From JABMQB01 sp964575025 (lineage in GTDB: Bacteria; Bacteroidota; Bacteroidia; Bacteroidales; Prolixibacteraceae): a stretch of 64,000 bases of DNA. Every line of letters starts with the position of its first letter. Positions within the stretch are counted from its first letter, which is position 1. Below, piece by piece: positions 1 to 9,001 of the stretch. A model generated the notes under the pieces. It was given only the letters and a program-made list of their open reading frames with translations, made no database searches and was not told where the DNA came from. A program made the translations under genes and the position numbers. The stretch covers positions 1 through 64,000 of the forward strand of contig CAZNPV010000016.1 in the NCBI GenBank assembly GCA_964575025.1. Reading direction: 5' to 3'.

Positions 1-670
1 GGATGTCGATGCTTTCAATATCAGCAGGGTTAATGTCAAGTGCGCGGTTGGCAATGTCTGCTCCCGTCACACTGTTTCCGGTTGAGTAAGGTGAAGTTGA
101 GGCAATAGGCATTCCATCCACTACATAAAGCGGGGTATTGTTTCCGGTAAAAGACCGGGCTCCCCTGATAACCATTTGAGCAGAGGCACCGGGCATACCG
201 CTGGAGGGCTTAATGTCCACCCCGGCAATTTTTCCCTGCATAGCTCCCAGTAAACTGGAATTACCTGTTCTCACAAGCTCTTCTTCATCTACCGCCTGAA
301 CAGAATAGCCCAGGGCCTTTTTGTCTTTCCGGATACCCAATGCGGTCACCACAACCTCATCCACACCAATCATCTGAGGCTGCAAAACAACATTGATGAC
401 CGATCTTCCGTTGATAGCCACTTCCTGTGTTTCCATCCCTACAAAAGAAAAAATCAGAGTTTGAGCACTTGCAGGAACCTCCAGGGAATAATTGCCGTTA
501 ACGTCGGTAACTGATCCCAGGGTGGTTCCCTGCACCAAAATCGAAACTCCGGGGATAGGAACATTGTCTTCAGACGAGGTTACCTTACCGGTAATACCCC
601 TCGTCTGAGCATTTGCTGCCATGCACCCCATGAAAAGGAGAATCGATAAAAAATACGCAATTTTTTTCAT
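1..670 (-). CDS. SusC/RagA-family TonB-linked outer membrane receptor, N-terminal part (cut by window edge)
   Basis: Only the first 223 codons lie in the window; the gene runs off the left edge. Reading leftwards from the ATG at 670 it shows a signal peptide (residues 1-22), then a carboxypeptidase-regulatory-like domain (about 24-105), then the start of a TonB plug domain (about 115-223) with the typical MQGKIAGVDI and LYVVDGMPI motifs. This order is specific to SusC/RagA receptors, which import glycans or other large ligands across the outer membrane with energy from TonB-ExbBD. A SusD-like lipoprotein would be expected just beyond the left edge. The ligand cannot be told from this part. 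There is no sign of frame disruption. Confidence 0.93.
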   Translation of the reverse strand, partial: MKKIAYFLSILLFMGCMAANAQTRGITGKVTSSEDNVPIPGVSILVQGTTLGSVTDVNGNYSLEVPASAQTLIFSFVGMETQEVAINGRSVINVVLQPQMIGVDEVVVTALGIRKDKKALGYSVQAVDEEELVRTGNSSLLGAMQGKIAGVDIKPSSGMPGASAQMVIRGARSFTGNNTPLYVVDGMPIASTSPYSTGNSVTGADIANRALDINPADIESIDI

Positions 671-823
671 AGAAATAAATTTAAATTACTAACTAAAGTT
701 TGCACATAAAATTAAATTTGTATAAATCAGATCATTAAAAAAATTTTAGATTCATTAACTGTATTACACTCAATATATGTAATTATGTAGCATGTTTTTT
801 GTCTCAATCCGTTCGCAGTACTT

Positions 824-855
824 CAAATATAAAGAAACATGCTGCTTTTCTTCAA
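824..855 (-). promoter_or_regulatory. Candidate proximal promoter of the SusC-like gene
   Basis: On the minus strand the -7 octamer TATATTTG occupies 831-824, and a TTG (855-853) lies 21 nt upstream, matching the Bacteroidota TTG / TAnnTTTG pattern. The -7 box lies inside the inverted repeat 789-843, so that repeat could be an operator. Confidence 0.4.
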
Positions 856-967
856 TACTACCCTTGTTAATTATCTACTGTATACTTATTATAGTGTAAA
901 ATTCTTTGTCTGTTAATCAGAAAGCATGGTTTGTCTCTTCACTGATTAACCCTATTGACATATTTTA

Positions 968-996
968 CAAAAGTAAAAAAAGAATTTAATTACAAA
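968..996 (-). promoter_or_regulatory. Candidate distal promoter of the SusC-like gene
   Basis: On the minus strand a TTTG (996-993) is followed after 17 nt by TACTTTTG (975-968), a good Bacteroidota promoter. Transcription would start near 961, directly before the hairpin at 950-912. Confidence 0.45.
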
Positions 997-1110
997 ATCA
1001 TTATGAGGGTTATTTGCATCCACAAACAGAATAAATAAAAAATCATCAAAAAGGGAATGTATCAACTTACCCGTTCACACATTGCACCCAACATTCTTTT
1101 TTACAACTGG

Positions 1111-1842
1111 TTATAAAGCTTCTTTCAAGGCATGCAAAGAGTTAATGCGAAAAGTCTTGGTTTTGGTTTTGTTTTGTACCAACAATTTACGTTCTGCAGG
1201 GTTAAAAGTAACCCTTCCGTTTTTTACATAATGTACCTGATCCATACCGGCTTTCATGGCCCCCAGGATATCAACCTCCCAGGAATCGCCAACCATGAGA
1301 CTGTTTCTCTTTTTGGAATTGGTGGATTTCAGGGCATACTCAAAAATTTCCACCGCCGGTTTGGGAGCTTTGACTGTTTCAGAAATAATGATCTTCCCGA
1401 AGTATTCTGAAAGCCTTGATTTTTGAAGTTTTCTCAGCTGTACTTCCTTAAAGCCGTTGGTAATAATATGAAGGGAATAATTTTTCGACTGCAGGTAATC
1501 CAGCAGATCCCGGGCTCCTTCGGTAAGAATGGTATGTTCCGGCATATCGTTGAGGTAGGTTTCATTAAAATCCAGCGGATCCACATTTCTGACATTGCTA
1601 TCGCTGAAGGTCAATTCGAATCGTTTGCAGATCAATTCCTGTTTGGTAATTTCTTTGTTCCTGTACTTTTCCCACATCCGGGCATTGTTGGTAGCATAGG
1701 ATTCATAAAAAGCAGAAAAGCCGGTCCCTGAATTACCGATTTTCCAGATCGTGTAGGCGGTGAACAATGCTTTCCTTGAATTTTTATCAAAATCCCATAA
1801 AGTATTATCCAAGTCAAAAAACAGGGTTTGATATTTTCTCAT
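1111..1842 (-). CDS. HAD-superfamily hydrolase, YjjG/YfnB-type nucleotidase
   Basis: A 243-residue soluble HAD phosphatase. Motif I is DLDNT with the nucleophile D10 and acid D12; motif II is the IITNG stretch (126-130); the motif III lysine is within KAPKP (158-162); motif IV is GDSWEVD (185-191). An alpha-helical cap (about 20-100) between motifs I and II is of the C1 type. The length and the FFDLDNTLWDFD opening fit the YjjG branch, whose studied members dephosphorylate non-canonical pyrimidine nucleotides, but substrates in this superfamily are hard to predict. It stands alone, 90 nt downstream of rsmI on the same strand. Confidence 0.82.
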   Translation of the reverse strand: MRKYQTLFFDLDNTLWDFDKNSRKALFTAYTIWKIGNSGTGFSAFYESYATNNARMWEKYRNKEITKQELICKRFELTFSDSNVRNVDPLDFNETYLNDMPEHTILTEGARDLLDYLQSKNYSLHIITNGFKEVQLRKLQKSRLSEYFGKIIISETVKAPKPAVEIFEYALKSTNSKKRNSLMVGDSWEVDILGAMKAGMDQVHYVKNGRVTFNPAERKLLVQNKTKTKTFRINSLHALKEAL

Positions 1843-1932
1843 GCCAGCAACGGTTTTTCCATCATGACGCGAAGATACATAAAAGCCGGCAGAAGGCAGT
1901 AAGCTTTTTCATATCCATCAATGAGCATTGGA

Positions 1933-2613
1933 TCATTTGTTTCCTGCCACCACCACTACAATTTCGCCTTTCACGGATTTTTCGCCAAAGTGGTTGAAAG
2001 CAGCCTGTAAAGTTCCCCGGTAGCATTCTTCATGTATTTTGGATATTTCGCGGCACACACAACAGGCCCGTTCGCTTCCGAAATGGGTTGCCATTTGCTC
2101 CAGGGTCCGGAGCAGACGGTGAGGAGACTCATAAAACACCATGGTCCGGGTTTCACTTGCCAGGGTTGTCAGGTTCTTCTGCCTCCCTTTTTTCGGGGGC
2201 AGGAATCCTTCAAAAACAAATTTTTCAGCCGGCAATCCCGATATTACAAGCGCCGGAATAAGAGCTGTCGCTCCCGGTAAACATTCCACCTGGATCTGTT
2301 CTTCGATGCATTTCCTGACCAGCAGAAAACCGGGATCGGATATTCCGGGGGTGCCGGCATCGGAAATAAGCGCTACGGATTTACCTGCTTTTAGGGTGCG
2401 GGCAATTCCCGAAACCGCTTTATGCTCATTAAAGACATGATGAGAAATCAACCGGTTGCTGATCTCATAATGCTTCAGTAACCGGGATGAGGTACGGGTA
2501 TCTTCCGCCAGAATCATATCCACTTCACGCAGAATCCGGATCGCCCGAAGGGTTATATCCTCCAGGTTTCCTATGGGAGTTGGAACCAGGTATAATATGC
2601 CGGATTTAATCAT
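1933..2613 (-). CDS. rsmI: 16S rRNA (cytidine-1402-2'-O)-methyltransferase RsmI
   Basis: A tetrapyrrole-methylase-fold protein of 226 residues. The LYLVPTPIGNLEDIT opening (7-21), AEDTRTSSRLL (36-46) and ISDAGTPGISDPG (83-95) are signatures of RsmI, which 2'-O-methylates C1402 of 16S rRNA in the decoding centre using S-adenosylmethionine. It is shorter than the E. coli enzyme, which carries an extra C-terminal segment. It overlaps the upstream unknown gene by 8 nt, so the two are probably translationally coupled. Confidence 0.93.
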   Translation of the reverse strand: MIKSGILYLVPTPIGNLEDITLRAIRILREVDMILAEDTRTSSRLLKHYEISNRLISHHVFNEHKAVSGIARTLKAGKSVALISDAGTPGISDPGFLLVRKCIEEQIQVECLPGATALIPALVISGLPAEKFVFEGFLPPKKGRQKNLTTLASETRTMVFYESPHRLLRTLEQMATHFGSERACCVCREISKIHEECYRGTLQAAFNHFGEKSVKGEIVVVVAGNK

Positions 2614-3358
2614 TCAGAAAACGCCGTTTTACCAGGTCAATAAACTTTAAACTGGTTTCATTCTTTTTCCATTTAAAATTTTCACGCAGATAGACTACGG
2701 CTTCATTAATATTCCGCAGGCTGTCCAGTTTGGTTACAGCCTGTGTATACCTTTCCGGATTGCCGTCAAACAGTTCCCGGGTAAATAAAAAACGATCGTT
2801 TATGCCAATGGCTGCCCGGATGCTGCTAAACGGCCTGTCCGACAATTTGTATTCAAATTTGCCGTTCCCGGATATCAGGTCGTTTACCGATTTACTCTTC
2901 GTAAACTTTTCACCCAGCACTTTTCCGTTTTTCTCATCTTCTTCAGGTTCCTCAAGTTCCACGGAATCATTCTTCTCCCCGGATAAATCCCTTTCCGGTT
3001 CCTCCTGTTCAGGATGATTCTCCGGCTCCGGGGAAACATCCTTATCCGTATTCGTATTGCCGGGGTTTTCTGTTTCGGGAATGCCAACAGCCACCGGGGA
3101 TGGGTCCTCCTTTTTTTCTTCTGTTTCCGGCTTCTCTTTTCTCAGATTCTGATCCCCTTCCGGGATTCTCACCTGTTCCGGATCTTCCTCCATCCTTCCT
3201 TTCAGAATATCCAGCAATTGGTTTATTCCCTTTGCCTTTGTTTGCAAAATCTCCATTTCAAGATAGTTAAACTCGCCACCCTCCCGGATCTCTGCAATGA
3301 ATTTTTCCAACTCATGCATATCGTTTACCACAATGTTGATTAGTTTTTTAATTTCCAT
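2606..3358 (-). CDS. Conserved protein of unknown function with an acidic linker
   Basis: A 250-residue cytoplasmic protein (no signal peptide or membrane helix). Residues 1-60 look helical and coiled-coil-like; residues about 60-155 form a Glu/Asp/Pro/Lys-rich low-complexity linker; residues about 165-250 form a compact basic C-terminal domain with several aromatic residues (DRFLFTRELF, YLRENFKW). I recognise the C-terminal pattern from uncharacterised Bacteroidota proteins but can name no function. It is the first gene of a unit with rsmI and diverges from tdk. Confidence 0.75.
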   Translation of the reverse strand: MEIKKLINIVVNDMHELEKFIAEIREGGEFNYLEMEILQTKAKGINQLLDILKGRMEEDPEQVRIPEGDQNLRKEKPETEEKKEDPSPVAVGIPETENPGNTNTDKDVSPEPENHPEQEEPERDLSGEKNDSVELEEPEEDEKNGKVLGEKFTKSKSVNDLISGNGKFEYKLSDRPFSSIRAAIGINDRFLFTRELFDGNPERYTQAVTKLDSLRNINEAVVYLRENFKWKKNETSLKFIDLVKRRFLND

Positions 3359-3391
3359 AACAAACCTTCGTAATTATTCTCTGGTTATCCG

Positions 3392-3399
3392 TATTTTTG
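3392..3399 (+). promoter_or_regulatory. Candidate -7 box for tdk
   Basis: TATTTTTG, a perfect match to the Bacteroidota -7 consensus TAnnTTTG, lies 37 nt before the tdk ATG. No clear -33 TTTG is seen at the usual distance. Confidence 0.5.
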
Positions 3400-3435
3400 T
3401 AAAAATAGCAATTAATTATGCAAGTATAACGTAGA

Positions 3436-4008
3436 ATGTTTATAGAACGAGATGTAAAAGGGAATAAAAAAGTTGGGGCTGTAGAAGTAATCGCCGGATC
3501 CATGTTTTCAGGAAAAACCGAAGAACTGTTGAGAAGGCTGAGGCGTGCAAGGATTGCCAGGCAATCGGTGGAAATTTTCAAACCCCGCATGGATGTCCGG
3601 TATTCCGATGAAGAGATTGTTTCACACGATGAAAATGCCATTCGTTCCACACCGGTTGATAATTCTGCCAATATTTTGCTTCTTGCAGGGGATGTGGATG
3701 TGGTAGGAATTGATGAAGCCCAGTTTTTTGACAAAGGGCTGCCTGATGTAGCCGTAACACTGGCTAATTTAGGGATTCGTGTTATCATTGCCGGCCTGGA
3801 TATGGACTTTAAAGGAAAGCCCTTTGGTCCGATGCCCAACCTGATGGCCATTGCCGATTATGTTACCAAGGTTCACGCTATTTGTGTACGCTGCGGAAAT
3901 ATCGCCCAGTTTTCACACCGGACCAATGCAACAGAAAAGGTCATCCTTCTGGGTGAAAGAGAAAACTATGAACCCCTCTGCCGCAGCTGTTACCTGAAAG
4001 CTTTCTGA
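3436..4008 (+). CDS. tdk: Thymidine kinase (type II)
   Basis: A 190-residue kinase that phosphorylates thymidine in the salvage pathway. It shows the P-loop GSMFSGKT (21-28), the DEAQFF motif with the catalytic glutamate (E94), the lasso-loop segment DMDFKGKPFG (122-131) and a structural zinc site formed by C150, C153, C182 and C185. The length is normal for the family. The stop codon is 2 nt before the start of murF-alr, so the two genes are probably co-transcribed. Confidence 0.96.
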   Translation: MFIERDVKGNKKVGAVEVIAGSMFSGKTEELLRRLRRARIARQSVEIFKPRMDVRYSDEEIVSHDENAIRSTPVDNSANILLLAGDVDVVGIDEAQFFDKGLPDVAVTLANLGIRVIIAGLDMDFKGKPFGPMPNLMAIADYVTKVHAICVRCGNIAQFSHRTNATEKVILLGERENYEPLCRSCYLKAF

Positions 4009-4010
4009 AC

Positions 4011-6485
4011 ATGACCCCATATACCATCGAAAAGATCGCAAAAATTGTTCAGGGAGAGATCCTCTCCAATCCCCATCCGGGAGCAGAAATTAAAAACCTG
4101 GCTACCGACAGCCGTACGGTTGTCGAAGGCAAGGAAACGCTGTTCTTTGCTTTGTCCGGGATCCGGAATGACGGACATCTTTACCTTGAAGAACTCATAA
4201 AAAAAGGCATTGAATCTGTCGTGGTATCCCGGCTACCGATGAATTCCGCGATAACCGGAAAAACAGCGGTTATTAAAGTAGTCAATACCCTGCACGCTTT
4301 GCAGAAACTGGCTGCTTCACGAAGAAATGAAATCACCTGCCCGGTGGTTGGAATCACCGGAAGCAATGGCAAAACCATTGTTAAAGAGTGGCTTTATGAA
4401 CTTCTGGGAGAACAGTTTTCATTGATCCGAAGCCCTAAAAGTTACAACTCACAAATCGGAGTCCCTTTGTCGGTGTGGCTCCTGCAACCAAACCACAACC
4501 TGGCAATCTTTGAAGCAGGAATTTCCAAACCGGGTGAAATGGAAAAACTGGAGGAGATCATCCTGCCGGATGTAGGTGTCCTGACGAATATTGGCTCAGC
4601 CCATCAGGAAAATTTCAGTTCCCTGAAGCAAAAAACCGAAGAGAAGCTCACGCTTTTCAGAAAATCAAAAAAACTGGTTTTCTGTGCCGACCAGGGAGAT
4701 GCATCCTCCCTGGCTGAAACTTTCTGTACACGACATGAAGTGGAAAAAATAAACTGGTCGTTGAAGCATGAACCAGCTTTCATACAATTTTCCGCCGCAA
4801 CCGGAAATTCCACCCGCATAACCGCTTGCGTGAACCAGACAGAAGTTGCTTTTTCCATTCCCTTTACAGACCCGTCTTCTCTTGAGAATGCCTGTCACTG
4901 TTTTGCGGTGCTTTATGCACTGGAAGTCCCCATAAAAAAAGTCATTCAGAATTTCAGCAGGCTGACCGCAATAGCCATGCGGCTGGAAATAAAAAAAGGC
5001 AAAAACCATTGTATCCTGATCAACGATTCGTACAATTCCGACATCAATGCCCTCTCCATAGCCCTGGCGACTCTTGAGAACCAGGCCTCAAAGGAACACT
5101 CCCGGAAGATCCTGATTATTTCAGACATCAAACAATCGGGGATAGATCCAACCGGATTGTATGCTACGGTCAGGGAAATGGCAAGGAAAGCCGGTGTTGA
5201 TAAGGTCATCGGCATCGGACCGGATCTTCATTCCGTTTCCGGGATATTTGACGTCCAGGATGAATTTTACCTGGATACAGGATCCTTCCTGCGCAGTTCT
5301 TCGTTCGCAGACTGGAAAAATGCAACCATTCTTATCAAAGGAGCCAGGGATTTCCATTTTGAGAGAATCTCCGAGGTGTTGCAGGAAAAAGCGCATCAGA
5401 CCGTCCTGGAAATTGACATGAATGCCCTGGTTGAAAATCTGAATACCTTCCGGTCTATGCTTCACCCCGGCACAAAACTGATGGCCATGGTGAAAGCTTT
5501 TTCTTACGGAAGCGGAATCGTAGAAATTGCCAGATTACTGGAATTTCACGGCGTCGAATCCCTGGCTGTAGCCGTAGCCGATGAAGGAATGGAATTACGG
5601 GAAGCCGGAATCAGCATTCCGATTGTGGTGATGAACCCTGAAGTACACAGTTTTCAAAATATGCTGGATTTTAAGCTAGAACCCAATCTATACAGCAGGG
5701 AACTCCTGACGGATTTCAACCAGGCCGCCCGGAGAAATGCACTGATTGATTTTCCTGTACATATCAAGGTCGATACCGGAATGAACCGGCTGGGCTTCAA
5801 AACAGAAAAGGAAATAAAAGAGATTGCAGTTTTCATAAAAAAGTCAGGTACCCTGAAAATACGTTCGGTATTCTCGCACCTGGCAGGAAGTGATGATCCG
5901 GAGCTGGATCCTTTCACCGAACAACAGATCCGCAAATTTGATCTCCTCAGCTCCCTGCTTCTTGATGCTTTTGCTTATCCGATCCACAGGCATATCCTTA
6001 ACTCTGCAGGCATTGAACGTTTCAGTCAACATCAATACGATATGGTCCGGCTCGGCATCGGTTTGTACGGGGTCAGTTCCACTCAATCACCCCTTAAAAG
6101 CATCGGTACCTTAAAAACCACGGTTTCGCAGGTTAAAAAGGCAGGTCCGGATGAAAGCATTGGTTACGGCAGACAAGGCCGGGTAACCCGGCCCTCGAAG
6201 ATTGCCGTAATCCCGATCGGCTATGCCGATGGCCTGGCGAGGAGGCTGGGAAACGGAACAGGCAGAGCCTGGGTAAACAATACCTATGTACCGCTGATCG
6301 GAAATATCTGCATGGATATGTGTATGCTTGATGTAACAGAAACAGAAGTGAAAGCGGGCGACGAGGTAGAACTCCTGGGTCCCCATATTCCGGTTACCGA
6401 ACTGGCAGAAAAAACCGGAACCATACCCTATGAAATATTTACCGGAATTTCACAGCGGGTAAAAAGGGTCTATCTGCAGGAATAA
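4011..6485 (+). CDS. murF-alr: Bifunctional UDP-MurNAc-tripeptide:D-Ala-D-Ala ligase / alanine racemase (MurF-Alr fusion)
   Basis: An 824-residue fusion of two peptidoglycan-precursor enzymes. Residues 1 to about 455 are MurF, with the ATP loop GITGSNGKT (114-122) and a Mur ligase C-terminal domain. Residues about 460-824 are alanine racemase, with the PLP lysine K495 in MVKAFSYGSG and the catalytic-tyrosine region SIGYGRQGRV. The racemase makes D-Ala, which becomes D-Ala-D-Ala, which the ligase adds to the UDP-MurNAc-tripeptide. The same fusion is known from other Bacteroidota. The PLP loop is KAFSYG rather than the more usual KANAYG, but the lysine and tyrosine are kept. It follows tdk after 2 nt. 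Confidence 0.95.
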   Translation: MTPYTIEKIAKIVQGEILSNPHPGAEIKNLATDSRTVVEGKETLFFALSGIRNDGHLYLEELIKKGIESVVVSRLPMNSAITGKTAVIKVVNTLHALQKLAASRRNEITCPVVGITGSNGKTIVKEWLYELLGEQFSLIRSPKSYNSQIGVPLSVWLLQPNHNLAIFEAGISKPGEMEKLEEIILPDVGVLTNIGSAHQENFSSLKQKTEEKLTLFRKSKKLVFCADQGDASSLAETFCTRHEVEKINWSLKHEPAFIQFSAATGNSTRITACVNQTEVAFSIPFTDPSSLENACHCFAVLYALEVPIKKVIQNFSRLTAIAMRLEIKKGKNHCILINDSYNSDINALSIALATLENQASKEHSRKILIISDIKQSGIDPTGLYATVREMARKAGVDKVIGIGPDLHSVSGIFDVQDEFYLDTGSFLRSSSFADWKNATILIKGARDFHFERISEVLQEKAHQTVLEIDMNALVENLNTFRSMLHPGTKLMAMVKAFSYGSGIVEIARLLEFHGVESLAVAVADEGMELREAGISIPIVVMNPEVHSFQNMLDFKLEPNLYSRELLTDFNQAARRNALIDFPVHIKVDTGMNRLGFKTEKEIKEIAVFIKKSGTLKIRSVFSHLAGSDDPELDPFTEQQIRKFDLLSSLLLDAFAYPIHRHILNSAGIERFSQHQYDMVRLGIGLYGVSSTQSPLKSIGTLKTTVSQVKKAGPDESIGYGRQGRVTRPSKIAVIPIGYADGLARRLGNGTGRAWVNNTYVPLIGNICMDMCMLDVTETEVKAGDEVELLGPHIPVTELAEKTGTIPYEIFTGISQRVKRVYLQE

Positions 6486-6596
6486 AATCTCCCTGCCGGT
6501 TTTATATGTTCCACAACTATATCAGATACTGATGAAAATCCTGCTTTCCGGAGCGTAATTTTTTTATATTTCGCCTGATAACCAATCTATGAATCG

Positions 6597-8870
6597 ATGC
6601 CAAAAACATTAATGGAAGATGCCCTTGCGTATCACAGCTCCGGGAAGCCCGGAAAAATCGAGGTAGTCCCTACCAAACCGCACCACACACAGTACGATCT
6701 GTCTCTGGCCTACACACCGGGGGTAGCCCAGCCCTGCCTGAAAATTAAAGAAGATAAATCACTGGTATACAAATATACAACCAAAGGCAACCTGGTAGCC
6801 GTTATTTCCAATGGTACCGCTGTGCTCGGATTGGGTGACATCGGACCCCTTGCCGGCAAACCGGTCATGGAAGGAAAAGGATTGCTTTTCAAAATATTTG
6901 CCGATATCGATGTGTTTGATATTGAAATCGATGAAAAGGATCCCCAAAAATTTGTCGAGGTTGTCAAGGCGATATCTCCCACCTTCGGAGCCATTAACCT
7001 GGAGGATATCAAGGCTCCGGAATGTTTTGAAATTGAAGAAAAATTAAAGAAAATCCTTGATATTCCGGTTTTCCATGACGATCAGCACGGAACGGCCATT
7101 ATCACCGGAGCTGCCCTGTTGAATTGCCTTGAGCTGGTGGGGAAAGACATTCATAAAATCAAACTGTTTATCAGTGGTGCCGGGGCTGCCGGATGTGCCT
7201 GTGCAAAGATGTTTGTCAGCCTGGGCGTAAATCCGGACAACATTCTTATGTATGACATTAACGGAATCCTCACCAAAGACAGAAAAGACCTTACCTCAGG
7301 AAACAAACAGTTTGCCACGGACAAGGAGATCCATACCAAAGAAGAAGCCATTAAGGGAGCGGATGTTTTTCTGGGAGTTTCCGCACCGGGTGTTCTCACC
7401 AAAGAGATGCTCCTGACGATGGCAGATAATCCCATTGTTTTTGCCATGGCCAACCCGGTACCTGAAATTACCTATGAAGAAGCTACCAGCACCCGGAAGG
7501 ATATCATAATGGCCACCGGGCGGAGTGATTATCCGAACCAGGTGAATAACGTCCTGGGATTCCCGTTTATATTCCGGGGAGCACTCGATGTGGGAGCCAC
7601 AACCATCAATGAAGAGATGAAAATTGCTGCCGCTCATGCCCTTGCCAGGCTTGCCAAGGAGTATGTCCCCGAAATCGTTCACAAAGCCTATAACATGGAG
7701 AGCATCATTTTTGGCAGGGATTACATCATCCCCAAACCCCTGGATCCCCGGTTAATCAGTGTTGTATCCCCGGCCGTAGCCAAAGCAGCCATAAAAAGCA
7801 GAGTAGCCAGAAAAACCATTACCGACTGGAAAGCCTACGAACGGGAACTGAACAACAGGCTTGGACTGGACAACAAACTGATCATGGCAATCCGGAATAA
7901 AGCCACCCAAAATCCGAAACGGGTTGTTTTTGCCGACGGGAACAACCTTAAAATATTGAAAGCAGCCCAGTTTGTATGCAAACATAAAATTGCCAGACCG
8001 ATTCTTTTGGGTGACCGGAAAGAAATTGAAGGATTGATAAAAAAGAACCAACTTGCATTGCCTAAAGTCCCTGTTATTGACCTGAACCGGGATGTTTCAA
8101 AAAGGAAAATGGAAAAAATGGCAAAGATCCTCTATGATAAACGTGCAAGGAAAGGAATGACCTTTGATGAAGCCCTTGAAAAGATGTACAACCGCGACTA
8201 CTATGGCTCCATGATGGTTGAAACCGGTGAAGCCGATGCCTTTGTTACCGGATTTTCGCGTAAATATGCCGATATTATCCGGCCTGCCATTCATGTGGTT
8301 GGCACAAACAAACGGTTTAACCATATTGCCGGGATGTATATCATGCTCACGAAAAAAGGACCGTTGTTCCTGGCTGATACTACCGTTAACAGCGATCCCA
8401 GCCCCGAAACCCTTGCCGATACAACCCTGCTGGTCGCCAATGAGGTCAGAAAATTCAATATGGAACCCCGGGTAGCTATTCTCAGCTACTCCAATTTCGG
8501 GGCATTCAAAGGAAAAGGAAGCCCCATAAGGGCCAGAACAGCCGTGAGTATCCTGCACCGCAACCATCCTGAACTATTGGTTGATGGAGAGATGCAAGCC
8601 AATTATGCCTTAAACGGGGAACTGCGAATGAAAAAATACCCCTTCAACAAACTGGGAAACCTCGATGCCAATGTATTGATCTTCCCGAACCTTAGTTCCG
8701 GAAATATTCTATACAAAGTGCTCCAGGAAATCGGAACAGCTAAAGCCCTGGGACCCATCCTGCTTGGAATGAACAAACCGATCCATATTCTGCAGATGGA
8801 ATGTTCAGTGAGTGAAATCGTCAATATGGCTGCCATTGCAGTTATCGATGCCCAGGCTATGGATAAATAG
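6597..8870 (+). CDS. maeB: NADP-dependent malic enzyme with phosphotransacetylase-like C-terminal domain
   Basis: A 757-residue cytoplasmic enzyme. Residues 1 to about 430 are the malic enzyme part, with YTPGVAQPC, the GTAVLGLGDIGPLAGKPVMEGK stretch (GLGDIG core) and a GAGAAG Rossmann loop; it decarboxylates malate to pyruvate with NADP reduction. Residues about 440-757 match phosphotransacetylase; in MaeB enzymes this domain is considered regulatory (acetyl-CoA sensing) rather than catalytic. The length is normal for MaeB. A weak -7-like TATATTTC lies at 6565-6572, and a terminator follows at 8881-8923, so it is probably monocistronic. Confidence 0.94.
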   Translation: MPKTLMEDALAYHSSGKPGKIEVVPTKPHHTQYDLSLAYTPGVAQPCLKIKEDKSLVYKYTTKGNLVAVISNGTAVLGLGDIGPLAGKPVMEGKGLLFKIFADIDVFDIEIDEKDPQKFVEVVKAISPTFGAINLEDIKAPECFEIEEKLKKILDIPVFHDDQHGTAIITGAALLNCLELVGKDIHKIKLFISGAGAAGCACAKMFVSLGVNPDNILMYDINGILTKDRKDLTSGNKQFATDKEIHTKEEAIKGADVFLGVSAPGVLTKEMLLTMADNPIVFAMANPVPEITYEEATSTRKDIIMATGRSDYPNQVNNVLGFPFIFRGALDVGATTINEEMKIAAAHALARLAKEYVPEIVHKAYNMESIIFGRDYIIPKPLDPRLISVVSPAVAKAAIKSRVARKTITDWKAYERELNNRLGLDNKLIMAIRNKATQNPKRVVFADGNNLKILKAAQFVCKHKIARPILLGDRKEIEGLIKKNQLALPKVPVIDLNRDVSKRKMEKMAKILYDKRARKGMTFDEALEKMYNRDYYGSMMVETGEADAFVTGFSRKYADIIRPAIHVVGTNKRFNHIAGMYIMLTKKGPLFLADTTVNSDPSPETLADTTLLVANEVRKFNMEPRVAILSYSNFGAFKGKGSPIRARTAVSILHRNHPELLVDGEMQANYALNGELRMKKYPFNKLGNLDANVLIFPNLSSGNILYKVLQEIGTAKALGPILLGMNKPIHILQMECSVSEIVNMAAIAVIDAQAMDK

Positions 8871-8880
8871 ATACATGAAT

Positions 8881-8923
8881 ACCTGGAGCCTCCTGAAACC
8901 CGGTTTCTTTCCAGGTTTTTTTT
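8881..8923 (+). terminator. Rho-independent terminator after maeB
   Basis: ACCTGG (8881-8886) pairs with CCAGGT (8911-8916), enclosing a second small stem GAAAC/GTTTC, and is followed by a run of T to 8923. Confidence 0.7.
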
Positions 8924-8962
8924 AATTTAAAAGGCAAACGGTACTCCTTGTTTCAATTTTAT

Positions 8963-8970
8963 TATTTTTG
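8963..8970 (+). promoter_or_regulatory. Candidate -7 box for the cysteate synthase gene
   Basis: TATTTTTG matches TAnnTTTG perfectly. It lies 15 nt downstream of an in-frame upstream start (8948) and 31 nt before the ATG at 9002, which argues that 9002 is the real start. Confidence 0.55.
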
Positions 8971-9001
8971 TGGTCATCTGAAACAAAAAAATTATTTGAC
9001 C

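Larger units (their letters stand above)
671..1110. other. 440-nt upstream region of the SusC-like gene, two inverted repeats
   Basis: AT-rich region without a credible gene. It holds two perfect 9-bp inverted repeats, GTTAATCAG (912-920) with CTGATTAAC (942-950), and AGCATGTTT (789-797) with AAACATGCT (835-843), plus two candidate minus-strand promoters given separately. Depending on which promoter is used, the SusC-like mRNA would carry a leader of about 150 or 290 nt. Confidence 0.6.

Noticed and set aside
6565..6572. TATATTTC as a maeB promoter
   Set aside because: The last base differs from the consensus and no -33 element fits; too weak to list as a feature.
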